A stretch of 22,458 nucleotides of DNA from assembly GCA_934376955.1 (NCBI GenBank), contig CAKRPJ010000039.1:1-22458 (forward strand), read 5' to 3'. Position numbers and translations under genes: made by a program. Numbering within the stretch: position 1 is the stretch's first letter; each line of letters begins with the position of its first letter. Below are positions 8,091-16,248 of this stretch, piece by piece. Below the pieces are notes generated by a model. That model did no database searches. It worked only from the letters and a program-made list of their open reading frames with translations, and was not told the DNA's origin. The DNA comes from CAKRPJ01 sp934376955. Lineage in GTDB: Bacteria > Bacillota > Clostridia > Lachnospirales > Lachnospiraceae.

Positions 8091-9701
8091 TTGAGTATTA
8101 CATCTTTTCAATTCATACTATTCGTGATCGTGTCTGTAACGATATATAGGATTATACCGGCTAAGCTGCAGTGGGTGGTATTGCTGATAGCCAGTGTTAT
8201 TTTCTATATAAGCTTTAGTGTAGTTGGGATATTCGTTCTTATTGCAACAGCACTGATCACATATTATTTTGCAATTCAGATACAGAACCAAAAGGACATG
8301 CTGTCCTCTTGGATGACTGCTCATAAAGCGCTGGTCACGAAAGAGGAGCGAAAAGAAAAAAAAGAATACTATGGAAAGAAACAACGGTTCTACTTGATAC
8401 TGGCCATCGTAATCAATGTATTTATTCTCTTTTTGTGCAAGTATTATGGCAAATTATCCATCAACTTGAACCATACGTTCCACGTAAACATTTGGACTGC
8501 TGAAAATATTATCCTGCCGTTAGGAATTTCATATTATTCATTGCAGCTGATCGGGTATATTACCGATGTCCAGCGAGACGTGATCCAGGCAGAGCGTAAC
8601 CCTTTGAAGGTCATTCTGTATGGTGTTTTCTTCCTGTCCATCATGCAAGGCCCTTTTAACCGCTATGAAACTCTGATGCCGCAAATCTGCAGGGATAAAA
8701 AATCGAAGCTTGATTTTGTCACCGCAAAGAAAGCCATTCTTCGCATTTTATGGGGATACGTCAAGAAAAAGTGTATCGCCGACCAGGTAGGCATTTTGGT
8801 GAACGAAGTGTTTTCCAATTATAGAAACTACTCAGGTTCAGCGATTATCCTGGCAACCTTCTGTTTTGCGATTCAGCTTTATGCGGATTTTGCGGGATAC
8901 ATGGATATTATGGCCGGTATCGGTCAATTGTTCGGAATTGAGATCCCGGAAAACTTTCATCAGCCGTTTTTCTCAAGGAATATTTCTGAATTCTGGCAAA
9001 AATGGCACATCAGTTTGGGGGCATGGCTGAAAGGTTATGTATTTTATCCCGTTTTAAAATCACATGTCTTTAAAGATTTTGGTAAGTGGTTAACACAGAC
9101 GGTCAGTAAAGAGGCAGGAAGAAATATCCCCACTTATGTTGGAATGCTGATTCTGTGGACTTTGATCGGAACGTGGCATGGAGCTGGCATCACTTATGTC
9201 TTTAGCGTAGGACTATTGCAGTTTTTCTATATCTTCATGGGTAAAATCACTGCTCCGGTTTCTGCAAAGGTCAAAGCCGCATTAAAAATCAATGAGGACA
9301 GCCTTGGTTGGCACGTCTTTCAATCTTGCAGAGTGACTGTGTTGATGATGTTCGCATGGATATTCTTTAACTCCCCAAGCATGAAGGATGCGTTTGGATT
9401 CATTGGACGTATATTCTGCGGGGGGATCAACGTCAGTCAGGTCACGCAAATCTTCACAGAAGGCAGTGCTTTAGCTGGTATTTCAGGAGCAATATTCATG
9501 TTCTACATTCTGCTATGCGCTGTAATTCTTGTTTGCGTTGATTTGATTCACGAAAAAGGCGTTTCCATCCGTGACAGCGCCATCAGCAGAGGCTACATAG
9601 CTGAATGTGTCCTGTTTTTCACGTTGATTTTTGCTTTGATCGTATTTGGCGCATATGGCAGCCAGTATAATCCCAGTAACTTCATTTACTTTGAGTTTTA
9701 G
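8091..9701 (+). CDS. MBOAT-family membrane O-acyltransferase (AlgI/DltB-like)
   Basis: 536 residues. The start is TTG 8091, supported by an AGAGGAA ribosome site at 8077-8083 and by lack of a suitable ATG. Multiple membrane helices are spread along the chain. The MBOAT core is plain: FHQPFFSRNISEFWQKWHISLGAWL with His306, then LIGTWHGAGITYVFSVGLLQFF with the conserved catalytic His363. AlgI, DltB and PatA-type enzymes of this family move acyl groups from a cytosolic thioester donor across the membrane to an extracytoplasmic polymer. With an acyl carrier protein two genes upstream, the donor is probably the FkbH-made acyl-ACP rather than acetyl-CoA; this is inference. It ends 9 bases before the SGNH gene, its likely partner, as in algI-algJ/X and dltB-dltD pairs. 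Confidence 0.93.
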   Translation: MSITSFQFILFVIVSVTIYRIIPAKLQWVVLLIASVIFYISFSVVGIFVLIATALITYYFAIQIQNQKDMLSSWMTAHKALVTKEERKEKKEYYGKKQRFYLILAIVINVFILFLCKYYGKLSINLNHTFHVNIWTAENIILPLGISYYSLQLIGYITDVQRDVIQAERNPLKVILYGVFFLSIMQGPFNRYETLMPQICRDKKSKLDFVTAKKAILRILWGYVKKKCIADQVGILVNEVFSNYRNYSGSAIILATFCFAIQLYADFAGYMDIMAGIGQLFGIEIPENFHQPFFSRNISEFWQKWHISLGAWLKGYVFYPVLKSHVFKDFGKWLTQTVSKEAGRNIPTYVGMLILWTLIGTWHGAGITYVFSVGLLQFFYIFMGKITAPVSAKVKAALKINEDSLGWHVFQSCRVTVLMMFAWIFFNSPSMKDAFGFIGRIFCGGINVSQVTQIFTEGSALAGISGAIFMFYILLCAVILVCVDLIHEKGVSIRDSAISRGYIAECVLFFTLIFALIVFGAYGSQYNPSNFIYFEF

Positions 9702-9710
9702 GGGAAAATT

Positions 9711-10664
9711 ATGAATATAACAAAAAAAATCATACGGGGCTGCTTAACCGCGCTTGCATTTGTTATCCTTTTTACGCTTATTCAGACGGTATTGGTTCCT
9801 CAATACGGAAGCGATTCAACGACCAAGGTTGAAGGCTATTACGCGTTAGAAAAAAACTCGGTTGATGTTTTATTTGTCGGGCCAAGCCAGATGTTCTGTA
9901 CCGTGGATGCGCCGAGGCTGTACAATGAGCACGGTATTCATGCGTACGATTTCGGCGCCAGCGACCAGAGGCTGTCCATGAGCTATTACTATCTGATAGA
10001 GGCGCTAAAGACGCAGAACCCAAAAGCTGTTTTTGTAGAGGTATGCGAGATTTTCGAACCAAACGATACCATTGATGATTCAACCGTTGCATGGAATTAT
10101 GCGCCCATGCGCGCATCAACGGATAAATATCGTTCATTGTTGGCTACTTTTCAAGGCGACAAGAAAAAGGCTTTTGAATACAGCTATGTTCCCTTATTCG
10201 CCTATCATTCCAGATGGAACAGCCTGCGGCTGACGGATTTCGTATATTATCCTTGGTTCTTCTTTGTTTATGATGGTGCTGACCGGGGATTCACAAGCGA
10301 GGAAAACTCCGCCCCTCAAGAAATCGTATTTGATAAGACAGCCGCAAGCGGAGAGTTCCTCCAGATTCCGGTCGAAAACCAGGAAGCGCTTTTGTCCATG
10401 AATGAACTTTGCAAAGAAAATGGTATTGAAATTGTCTATTTTAAGGCGCCATCTGCCGACTGGACGAAGAACGAGTCCGCTTCAGCAAAGGCTTTTATGG
10501 AAGGGAATGGTCTTACTTACCTGGATATGAATGATTATTTAACGGAAATCGGGATCGATTCCAATTCGGATTTTCGTGATGAAAATCATTTGAATTCCAA
10601 TGGCGCAGCAAAATCCACCGACTTTTTGGCACAGTTTATCGCGAGCAATTCCTATTTGAGATGA
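9711..10664 (+). CDS. Membrane-anchored SGNH/GDSL-like protein, partner of the MBOAT enzyme
   Basis: 317 residues. ATG 9711 lies after AGGGGA. One N-terminal helix (about residues 8-30) should anchor it with the rest outside the membrane. VDVLFVGPSQMFC at 51-63 matches the first SGNH block, with Ser59 as candidate nucleophile; the usual G(S/T)S is here GPS. Near the C-terminus RDENHLNSNGA at 289-299 supplies the Asp290-His293 pair of the DxxHLN block. The distribution resembles AlgJ/AlgX and DltD-type proteins, which work with MBOAT acyltransferases to place acyl groups on extracellular polymers. It may accept the acyl group from the MBOAT enzyme and pass it to the glycan, or act as an esterase. 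The first of these is favoured by its position directly after the MBOAT gene. Confidence 0.82.
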   Translation: MNITKKIIRGCLTALAFVILFTLIQTVLVPQYGSDSTTKVEGYYALEKNSVDVLFVGPSQMFCTVDAPRLYNEHGIHAYDFGASDQRLSMSYYYLIEALKTQNPKAVFVEVCEIFEPNDTIDDSTVAWNYAPMRASTDKYRSLLATFQGDKKKAFEYSYVPLFAYHSRWNSLRLTDFVYYPWFFFVYDGADRGFTSEENSAPQEIVFDKTAASGEFLQIPVENQEALLSMNELCKENGIEIVYFKAPSADWTKNESASAKAFMEGNGLTYLDMNDYLTEIGIDSNSDFRDENHLNSNGAAKSTDFLAQFIASNSYLR

Positions 10665-10751
10665 ACATGTATCCGTAAATCCAAACTTGCAATTTGAAAT
10701 ACATGTCATCCGATGAATACAGCTATCATTGAGGAGAATGTATAACACGGA

Positions 10752-12218
10752 ATGAGAGGAAAAGAAATCCTAAAACTGAATATTATTTTCAACATTATAT
10801 ATCAGGCCGTAAATGTCTTGTCTCCGCTGATCATTACCCCCAAAATATCGAGAGTCTTCGGTGCAGATTATTTAGGGGTAAAAAGTTACACATTTTCTAT
10901 TGTATATTACTTTGCTGTATTCGGCGTCCTGGGATTAGACATGTACGGACAGCGAAAAATCGCGTTAGAGAAGGACGAGCTTGAAGCCAGAAGCAGAAGC
11001 TTTTGGACGATCTACATCGCGCGTTTTTTGCTGGCCGCAGTCAGTACGCTCATATATGCCGCATTTTTGGCGATTGCTGTCTCTGACCCTTTTGAAAGGA
11101 TCATTTTCCTGTGTTGGCTGATATATCTTATCCGGAATATGATCAATCCGATATGGTTCTTGCAGGGCCTCGAAAAATACCAGTTTATATCCATATGCGA
11201 AATCGTCTCCCAGCTGGCCTATCTGTCCGCCACATTTCTGTTTATAAACGAGAAAAGCCAGCTGCCCCTGTATATCGTTTTCTATACGGCGATCCCCCTG
11301 GCAATCTCAATTGTATACATTCCTGTGGTATTGCGGAATGTGAAGATCACAAAAATAGATCCGGGTGAAATGGTTTTGGCAATACAGGAGTCCTTTGTCT
11401 ACTTTATTCCCACTATCGCCACTGCCATCTATTCGATGATCGATAAGACTATGTTGGGCATTTTTGACTCCACCAAAATTTCAACCGGCCTGTATGAGGC
11501 TGCGGAAAAGCTGGTGAAAGTCGCTCTGGCTGTCTCAACCTCGTCCTTTACGATCATGCGTACGAGGATGTCCTATCTATATGGCCAAAAGGATCGGGAG
11601 GTCTATAAGAAATACAGCCAAATATTTATCTCCCTTTCCATGATTCTGTGCTGGCCCATTATGTTTGGAATTATGGGCATCGCAAAAGATTTTGTCCCTC
11701 TGTTCTTTGGAGAAGGATTCGAAGCGGTTGTCGGCTATTCAAACATCTTTGCGCTGGTGGTGCCTTGTTTGACCGTCAGCGGGCTCCTTCAGGCTATCTA
11801 TATCTTTCCGTACGGTCTGCAAAAAATCATGGATTATTACTATATCATCATTGTAACTGTCAACGTGGTGATGAACTATGTTTTGATCCAGCTCATTGGT
11901 ACTCCGGGGGCGATCATATCCTCGATCTGCGCGGAATTGCTTCTTGCCGTCATCCTGCTTTGGAAAGCAAGGACAGAGATAGAGGTCCGTTATATCTTTA
12001 CCTCCTCCGCAAAGTATTTCATTTCCGCTGCGTTTATGTATATGTATATTCGGCTGGTATCCAATTACCTGGTCTGCGGGGAGATCCCAAAAGTAATGAT
12101 CGAGTTTGGCGGAGCCGTGTTTGTCTACTTTTTGCTTTGTTTGTTATTCAGAGACGACTTCGTCACGCAGCAGGCAAAAAAAGTGGCCCATATCGGGCTG
12201 TCGTTTTTGAGAAAGTGA
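10752..12218 (+). CDS. wzx: Wzx-like oligosaccharide flippase (MOP superfamily)
   Basis: 488 residues and about fourteen predicted membrane helices. The opening NIIFNIIYQAVNVLSPLIITPKISRVFG is the characteristic N-terminal helix of RfbX/Wzx flippases: an 'N...Y.....P.it.P.isR.lG' pattern shortly after the start. Later segments such as GLDMYGQRKIA and the central FIPTIATAIYSMIDKTMLG also match. It moves undecaprenyl-diphosphate-linked repeat units from the inner to the outer face of the cytoplasmic membrane, after the glycosyltransferases and before the Wzy-like polymerase. The start is ATG 10752; the nearest good ribosome site, GAGGAG at 10731-10736, is rather far (15 bases), so expression may be weak or coupled. 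The 87-base gap before it contains no gene. Confidence 0.92.
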   Translation: MRGKEILKLNIIFNIIYQAVNVLSPLIITPKISRVFGADYLGVKSYTFSIVYYFAVFGVLGLDMYGQRKIALEKDELEARSRSFWTIYIARFLLAAVSTLIYAAFLAIAVSDPFERIIFLCWLIYLIRNMINPIWFLQGLEKYQFISICEIVSQLAYLSATFLFINEKSQLPLYIVFYTAIPLAISIVYIPVVLRNVKITKIDPGEMVLAIQESFVYFIPTIATAIYSMIDKTMLGIFDSTKISTGLYEAAEKLVKVALAVSTSSFTIMRTRMSYLYGQKDREVYKKYSQIFISLSMILCWPIMFGIMGIAKDFVPLFFGEGFEAVVGYSNIFALVVPCLTVSGLLQAIYIFPYGLQKIMDYYYIIIVTVNVVMNYVLIQLIGTPGAIISSICAELLLAVILLWKARTEIEVRYIFTSSAKYFISAAFMYMYIRLVSNYLVCGEIPKVMIEFGGAVFVYFLLCLLFRDDFVTQQAKKVAHIGLSFLRK

Positions 12219-12260
12219 CCTCTCATTCACATCTACCACAATGTATAAGGGGATAGCGTT

Positions 12261-13055
12261 ATGCGAGAAATAAATACAGAAGAGCTCAAAAAAATTCAGG
12301 TTGAAATCTTAGATGTGATGTCCCAATTCTGTGAGAAGCACGGCATCCAATATTGGCTGGATTGGGGGACATTGCTGGGCGCCATCCGGCATAAGGGATA
12401 TATCCCCTGGGATGATGACGTTGATACCGGAATGCTTCGCAAGGATTATGACATCTTTATGAAGCTGTTTAATGAGGAGAATGATCGGTATAAGGTATAC
12501 AGTGTTGAAAACGATCCCAGTTACAGCTTCCCGTTTGCGAAGATAATCGATACGCAGACGGTCCTGTATGAGCCGGATGAGCACGGATACAAATCAGCCG
12601 TATATGTTGACCTTTTTGTTTATGATAATGCGCCTGAAGACGAAGAAGAAGTGCGGCGGATGTTCCAAAGGCGTGACTTTTTACTGAAGATGAGAAGCTT
12701 GCAGTGGCGCCACAGGCCCAGCGGAAACGTTCTTCGGAGAGCTCTGATTTACATGGCAAATGTTCCAATGCGATTGATCCCTACCGGATATTTTGAAAAG
12801 AAGATTATTCAGAACGCGAGAAAATATCAGGATACAGAGACCGGAAAAATCGGAAACTTTACAGATTCCTATACGGTAACTGCCGATAAAAGTATTTTCA
12901 CAGACTTTATCTACGTTGAGTTTGAAGGAAAGAAATACCGGGCGCCGGCTCGGTACGACGAATGGCTGCACGCAGCTTACGGTGATTATATGCAATTGCC
13001 GCCCGTTGAGAAGCGGGTCTCCAGGCATAGCTTTAATGCCTATTATCTTGACTGA
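12261..13055 (+). CDS. LicD-family phosphotransferase
   Basis: 264 residues with an AAGGGGATA ribosome site shortly before ATG 12261. It shows the LicD signature YWLDWGTLLGAIRHKGYIPW followed by DDDVDTGM (residues about 31-57), a nucleotidyltransferase-fold core with the metal-binding Asp cluster. LicD proteins transfer a phospho-alcohol (choline phosphate in Haemophilus and Streptococcus) from a CDP donor to a glycan. Firmicute relatives in polysaccharide loci are thought to add other phospho-substituents. No membrane helix is seen, so it should act in the cytosol on the lipid-linked unit. No choline kinase or choline transporter is in the window. The cytidylyltransferase fusion at 19095 is a natural source of the CDP donor, which makes a non-choline substrate more likely. 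Confidence 0.9.
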   Translation: MREINTEELKKIQVEILDVMSQFCEKHGIQYWLDWGTLLGAIRHKGYIPWDDDVDTGMLRKDYDIFMKLFNEENDRYKVYSVENDPSYSFPFAKIIDTQTVLYEPDEHGYKSAVYVDLFVYDNAPEDEEEVRRMFQRRDFLLKMRSLQWRHRPSGNVLRRALIYMANVPMRLIPTGYFEKKIIQNARKYQDTETGKIGNFTDSYTVTADKSIFTDFIYVEFEGKKYRAPARYDEWLHAAYGDYMQLPPVEKRVSRHSFNAYYLD

Positions 13056-13291
13056 TATCTGCTGAACAATTGAAAAAAACCGGCAGGACAAGCCATTGAG
13101 CCTGATCTGTGGTGCGATGAGGGTATTCAAACGCAGGCGCAGGCAAAACCGTTCTGGAAACGGAAATGTATGAACTGCATTCTAGTGCCGAAGCCGTGAC
13201 AACGGCAGGCTCAGTCTGGCAAAGCGCAAATGTAGCATATGGTTGATGATTTATAGATGTTAGTCGTAAACAAGTTTGAGGTGCTTCACAG
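13056..13291 (+). other. Long intergenic gap, no gene seen
   Basis: 236 bases separate the LicD gene from the next gene, while most gaps from 1710 to 12218 are below 90 bases. No frame gives a convincing protein and stops are frequent in all three forward frames. It contains short palindromic pieces but no clear terminator with a T-run. A ribosome site GAGGTG (13278-13283) at the far end belongs to the next gene. It may be the remains of a deleted gene; I recognise nothing specific. Confidence 0.4.
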
Positions 13292-15064
13292 ATGAAAAAT
13301 TATGTTTTCCTGCTAATAGATTCGCTGAATTACAGCCATGTAAAAGCTTCAAAGATTGAGCTCATGCCATTTTTGTCTTCACTCAAAAAAGAAGGCTTTT
13401 CATGTGAAAACATGTATTCGGAGGCACCCTACACGGAAGCGGCGCTGATGAGCCTGATCTGCGGTCAGGATGTTCTTGATTATGGTGGGTACATATTCAG
13501 ATATAAGGACACCCCGCTTACATTGTTTGAAGCGATGCATGATAAGGGCTTTGAAACCTTTACAAATTCGTATGAGCCGCAATGCCATCCTTCTTCCGTC
13601 GCGCGGGGAATTGATGTGAGTGTCAACGGAGTTGGATATGACGTCGGCGCACTGTGGTCGTACCGCGTAAAGCACTATAGTCAGCTTTATCATGCGGGGA
13701 AAATCACCGAAGAAGACTATGTCATATTGGAAGAGATCATAAGGGACAATCTTGTTTCCTGGCTGAAATGGACAAACGCCCTGATCAACCAGTCCTTCTC
13801 AACAAGTATGATAGGCAATAACGCCCCCCAGTATGACCCCTCAGAGGTCAAGCGGCAGGTCGAAGAACAGTATCACGCATTTCTTGAAAACCCGAGAGGC
13901 TATCTGGAGCAGCTGCTCCAAGCGGGCCATTCACATCCGATATACAAAATAGATGGATTTGCCCAGCGAGGGAAGATAAAGAACAGAGAGATCACTTTGT
14001 TTGTCCGTCAGGAGTTCAGGCCCCTGTTCAAAAGGATCAGGAAAATGGACTTTTGTCTGAACATGAAAAATGGAAGCCACGTTTTGAGTGGTCCATTTAA
14101 ACAGCTTGGTAGGTTTATCAGGCACCCGAATGAGGAAAACCTGAAAAACGTTGCGAAAGCCGGCCTTTTGTCCGCTAATAGCTTATTCGATCTGGATCTG
14201 TTTGACCGTATCGATAAAGATTGCGATCATTTCAAGGATTCACCGAGTCTGCGGGCGGAGGTAGATTACTTTTTTGATTGGACAACCCACCGTTCAGCTG
14301 ATTCAAAGCCGTTTTTTGCTCTTCTTCACGTGTGTGATGTACATAATCCGGAAGTTTTTTTTACGTACGACTCGGAAGATAAAGACTTACTCCATAAAGA
14401 GATGCTAGAAGCGCAGTCTTTGCTGGATCAGATCCCGAAGGATTATTACGGCAGCCTGTCTCATGACCTTTCACTCCATTACATTGACGGAGTCATTCAG
14501 TATTTCTATGAGCAGTTAAAAGCACGCAAGATGGGTGACAATACGGTCGTGATTGTTTGTGCGGATCACGGATTTTCGTTCAGCGGAAACCCATTGCGGG
14601 ACAGTGCAGTCGTCAATCTGTTTTTAGAGAATTACAACATACCTTTTGTAGTGACCGGCGCCGGCCATTTGGGCCTGAGCATCAAAAAATTGTGCCAGAG
14701 CAAGGATATCCCGGCAACCATATGCGATTTGGTGGACGGCGTTATTCCGGATGTGTATACAGGACACTCTGTACTGCGGAATGACAAGTATGATCACTTG
14801 AAAATCGAGTATTGCGGCGGAGGCTGTCCTGACCTAGGGAGAAGAGAACTGAAGCTAGCATCCTTTGATGAGGAATATTTTGTCGGCACGATGGGGACAT
14901 TAGATGATTTTTCTGATGCCATTATATCTGAGATATACGATTTGAAAGTCGATCCGCTTCAGCTGAAGAATCTGGTCGGAAAGCCCCACGACAACGAGAA
15001 GGTCCAAAGGTTGTTTGAAACCATTCTTGAAAGGAAACGGCAAATTCAGCAGTCAGTTGGCTGA
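13292..15064 (+). CDS. Soluble sulfatase/alkaline-phosphatase-superfamily protein (possible phosphotransferase or hydrolase)
   Basis: 590 residues. ATG 13292 follows GAGGTG. The N-terminus NYVFLLIDSLNYSHV gives the first metal-binding Asp10; SEAPYTEAALMSLICGQD places a Thr48 nucleophile where phosphoglycerol and phosphoethanolamine transferases and LtaS keep theirs (no Cys-x-Pro-x-Arg sulfatase motif). LLHVCDVHNP near 341 and VVIVCADHGFSFSG with Asp425-His426 complete the metal site. No signal peptide or membrane helix is present, so unlike LtaS it should be cytosolic or membrane-peripheral. A Thr nucleophile with this metal site points to phosphodiester or phosphomonoester chemistry rather than sulfate ester cleavage. 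With LicD before it and CDP-donor genes after it, it may move or trim a phospho-substituent on the repeat unit. The substrate is unknown. It may have been followed directly by the aminotransferase gene before the IS elements entered. Confidence 0.8.
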   Translation: MKNYVFLLIDSLNYSHVKASKIELMPFLSSLKKEGFSCENMYSEAPYTEAALMSLICGQDVLDYGGYIFRYKDTPLTLFEAMHDKGFETFTNSYEPQCHPSSVARGIDVSVNGVGYDVGALWSYRVKHYSQLYHAGKITEEDYVILEEIIRDNLVSWLKWTNALINQSFSTSMIGNNAPQYDPSEVKRQVEEQYHAFLENPRGYLEQLLQAGHSHPIYKIDGFAQRGKIKNREITLFVRQEFRPLFKRIRKMDFCLNMKNGSHVLSGPFKQLGRFIRHPNEENLKNVAKAGLLSANSLFDLDLFDRIDKDCDHFKDSPSLRAEVDYFFDWTTHRSADSKPFFALLHVCDVHNPEVFFTYDSEDKDLLHKEMLEAQSLLDQIPKDYYGSLSHDLSLHYIDGVIQYFYEQLKARKMGDNTVVIVCADHGFSFSGNPLRDSAVVNLFLENYNIPFVVTGAGHLGLSIKKLCQSKDIPATICDLVDGVIPDVYTGHSVLRNDKYDHLKIEYCGGGCPDLGRRELKLASFDEEYFVGTMGTLDDFSDAIISEIYDLKVDPLQLKNLVGKPHDNEKVQRLFETILERKRQIQQSVG

Positions 15065-15106
15065 TAGTACATTTATGAATACATCCAAGAGCAAAACAAG
15101 TCCTAA

Positions 15107-15778
15107 AACAAGAGGGCGAATACCCTGGTAGAGGCCGCGCAAAAGAGCGTCGGAATGGATGGTGGCATCTGTGCAAGGCCGGACTTGCAGATTCTCTTGG
15201 AGGATTTCAGAAGAAAGCAGGGACACTTAAAGCAAATCACAGAGGTTCTGGAAGCGGAAACGCTGGAAATGCCGCACGTTGAGAAGCTGCTCGCCATCAA
15301 GGGGGTAGGTCTCCTCGCGGAGGTAGGCGACGTCGGACGTTTTGACTCGCCGAAGCAGATTCAGAAGATGGATGGGCTGGAACTCAAGGAGAACAGTTCC
15401 GGCAAGCACAAGGGGCAATCTTCCATCAGCAAGCGTGGACGGAAGAATCTGAGGGAGATCTTGTTCCAAGCGGTCATGCCGTTGATACGGAGCAACGATG
15501 AGTTCCGGGAGGTGTATCACTATTACATGACCCGGCAGAAGAATCCGCTCAAGGGTAAGCAAGCTGTCGTGGAGGTAGGCTGCAAGTTGATCCACATCTT
15601 CTACGCCATTCTCACGCACAGCGTGGACTATGACGCGAACATGCTACGCACGGATATTGTCGACCGCAGGAGCAGCAGGCCGCGTAAGCAGTCTCAAAAC
15701 TGCATCTGGGAAAACATCCGCCATTCAGTGGTGCCGGATTGCAGGAATGCGAATCAACAACAAAGCAGAGCCAGTTAG
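15107..15778 (+). pseudogene. Truncated IS110-family transposase (C-terminal part)
   Basis: Open from just after a stop at 15104-15106 to TAG 15776-15778. The start reads NKRANTLVEAAQKSVG, the linker before the C-terminal IS110 domain. Then come the helix-hairpin-helix region LLAIKGVGLLAEVGD and ENSSGKHKGQSSISKRG, which carries the conserved Ser of the Transposase_20 domain. The N-terminal DEDD nuclease domain is missing, so it cannot be active. GVGL runs straight into LAEVGD, whereas relatives usually have about six residues between them (commonly a TVAGF-like piece), suggesting a small in-frame deletion. It differs clearly in sequence from the intact IS110 transposase at 16249 and lies on the opposite strand, so it belongs to a separate, older insertion. 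Confidence 0.85.
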
Positions 15779-16200
15779 CCGCGTTTTATTCCTTCTGGGG
15801 CAAGACTCCGTATACGAGTAGCAGCGGTACCCATCTGTAGGCAGGTAGAACAAAGGAATTGAGGACTCCGCCATAGTGTGGATGATCCTGTTGGACATGG
15901 GAGGTTTGCTGCCACGGGATGAGTGGGAAACGTATAGGCCGTCATGACGAAAGCAAGACGTTGCCTTTGGCATACCCATCTTTACCCGTAGAGGAAAAAA
16001 CTGCAAATTTTGAAAAGTCTTATGTCCGCTACCAATGCCTGTTGTTGATTATCTGAAGTGAAAGGTCCTAAAGCACATCCAATGTGGTGTACTTTTAGGC
16101 AAAATATCCCAAAATATTTGGGGAGTCCAACAAAAGTCAATAGCTGAAATGAAAAAAATCCCGCAAAATTTACGAGACTGAAAATGGGCATAACAAAACA
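15779..16200. other. Non-coding stretch between two IS110-type elements
   Basis: No frame on either strand gives a recognisable protein. The first 220 bases or so are GC-moderate and continue from the truncated transposase; they probably are its 3' non-coding end, which in part of this family carries a guide (bridge) RNA. From about 16000 the sequence becomes AT-rich and holds a small AT hairpin around 16103-16121 and runs of A. This may be a piece of the original intergenic DNA of the polysaccharide locus, or the end of another lost element. I see no promoter, tRNA or CRISPR-like repeats. Confidence 0.4.
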
Positions 16201-16227
16201 GGCTGGAGAAAAATCGCATCGCCAGCC
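16201..16227 (-). terminator. Stem-loop after the IS110 transposase gene
   Basis: A perfect 6-bp stem (GGCTGG 16201-16206 with CCAGCC 16222-16227) with a 15-base loop lies 22 bases past the transposase stop codon. Read on the minus strand, the stem is followed by TGTTTTGTTA, a T-rich tail. It may be an intrinsic terminator for the transposase, or part of the short right end of the element. Confidence 0.5.
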
Positions 16228-16248
16228 GTGATGAAGTTGGTTGTTTGC

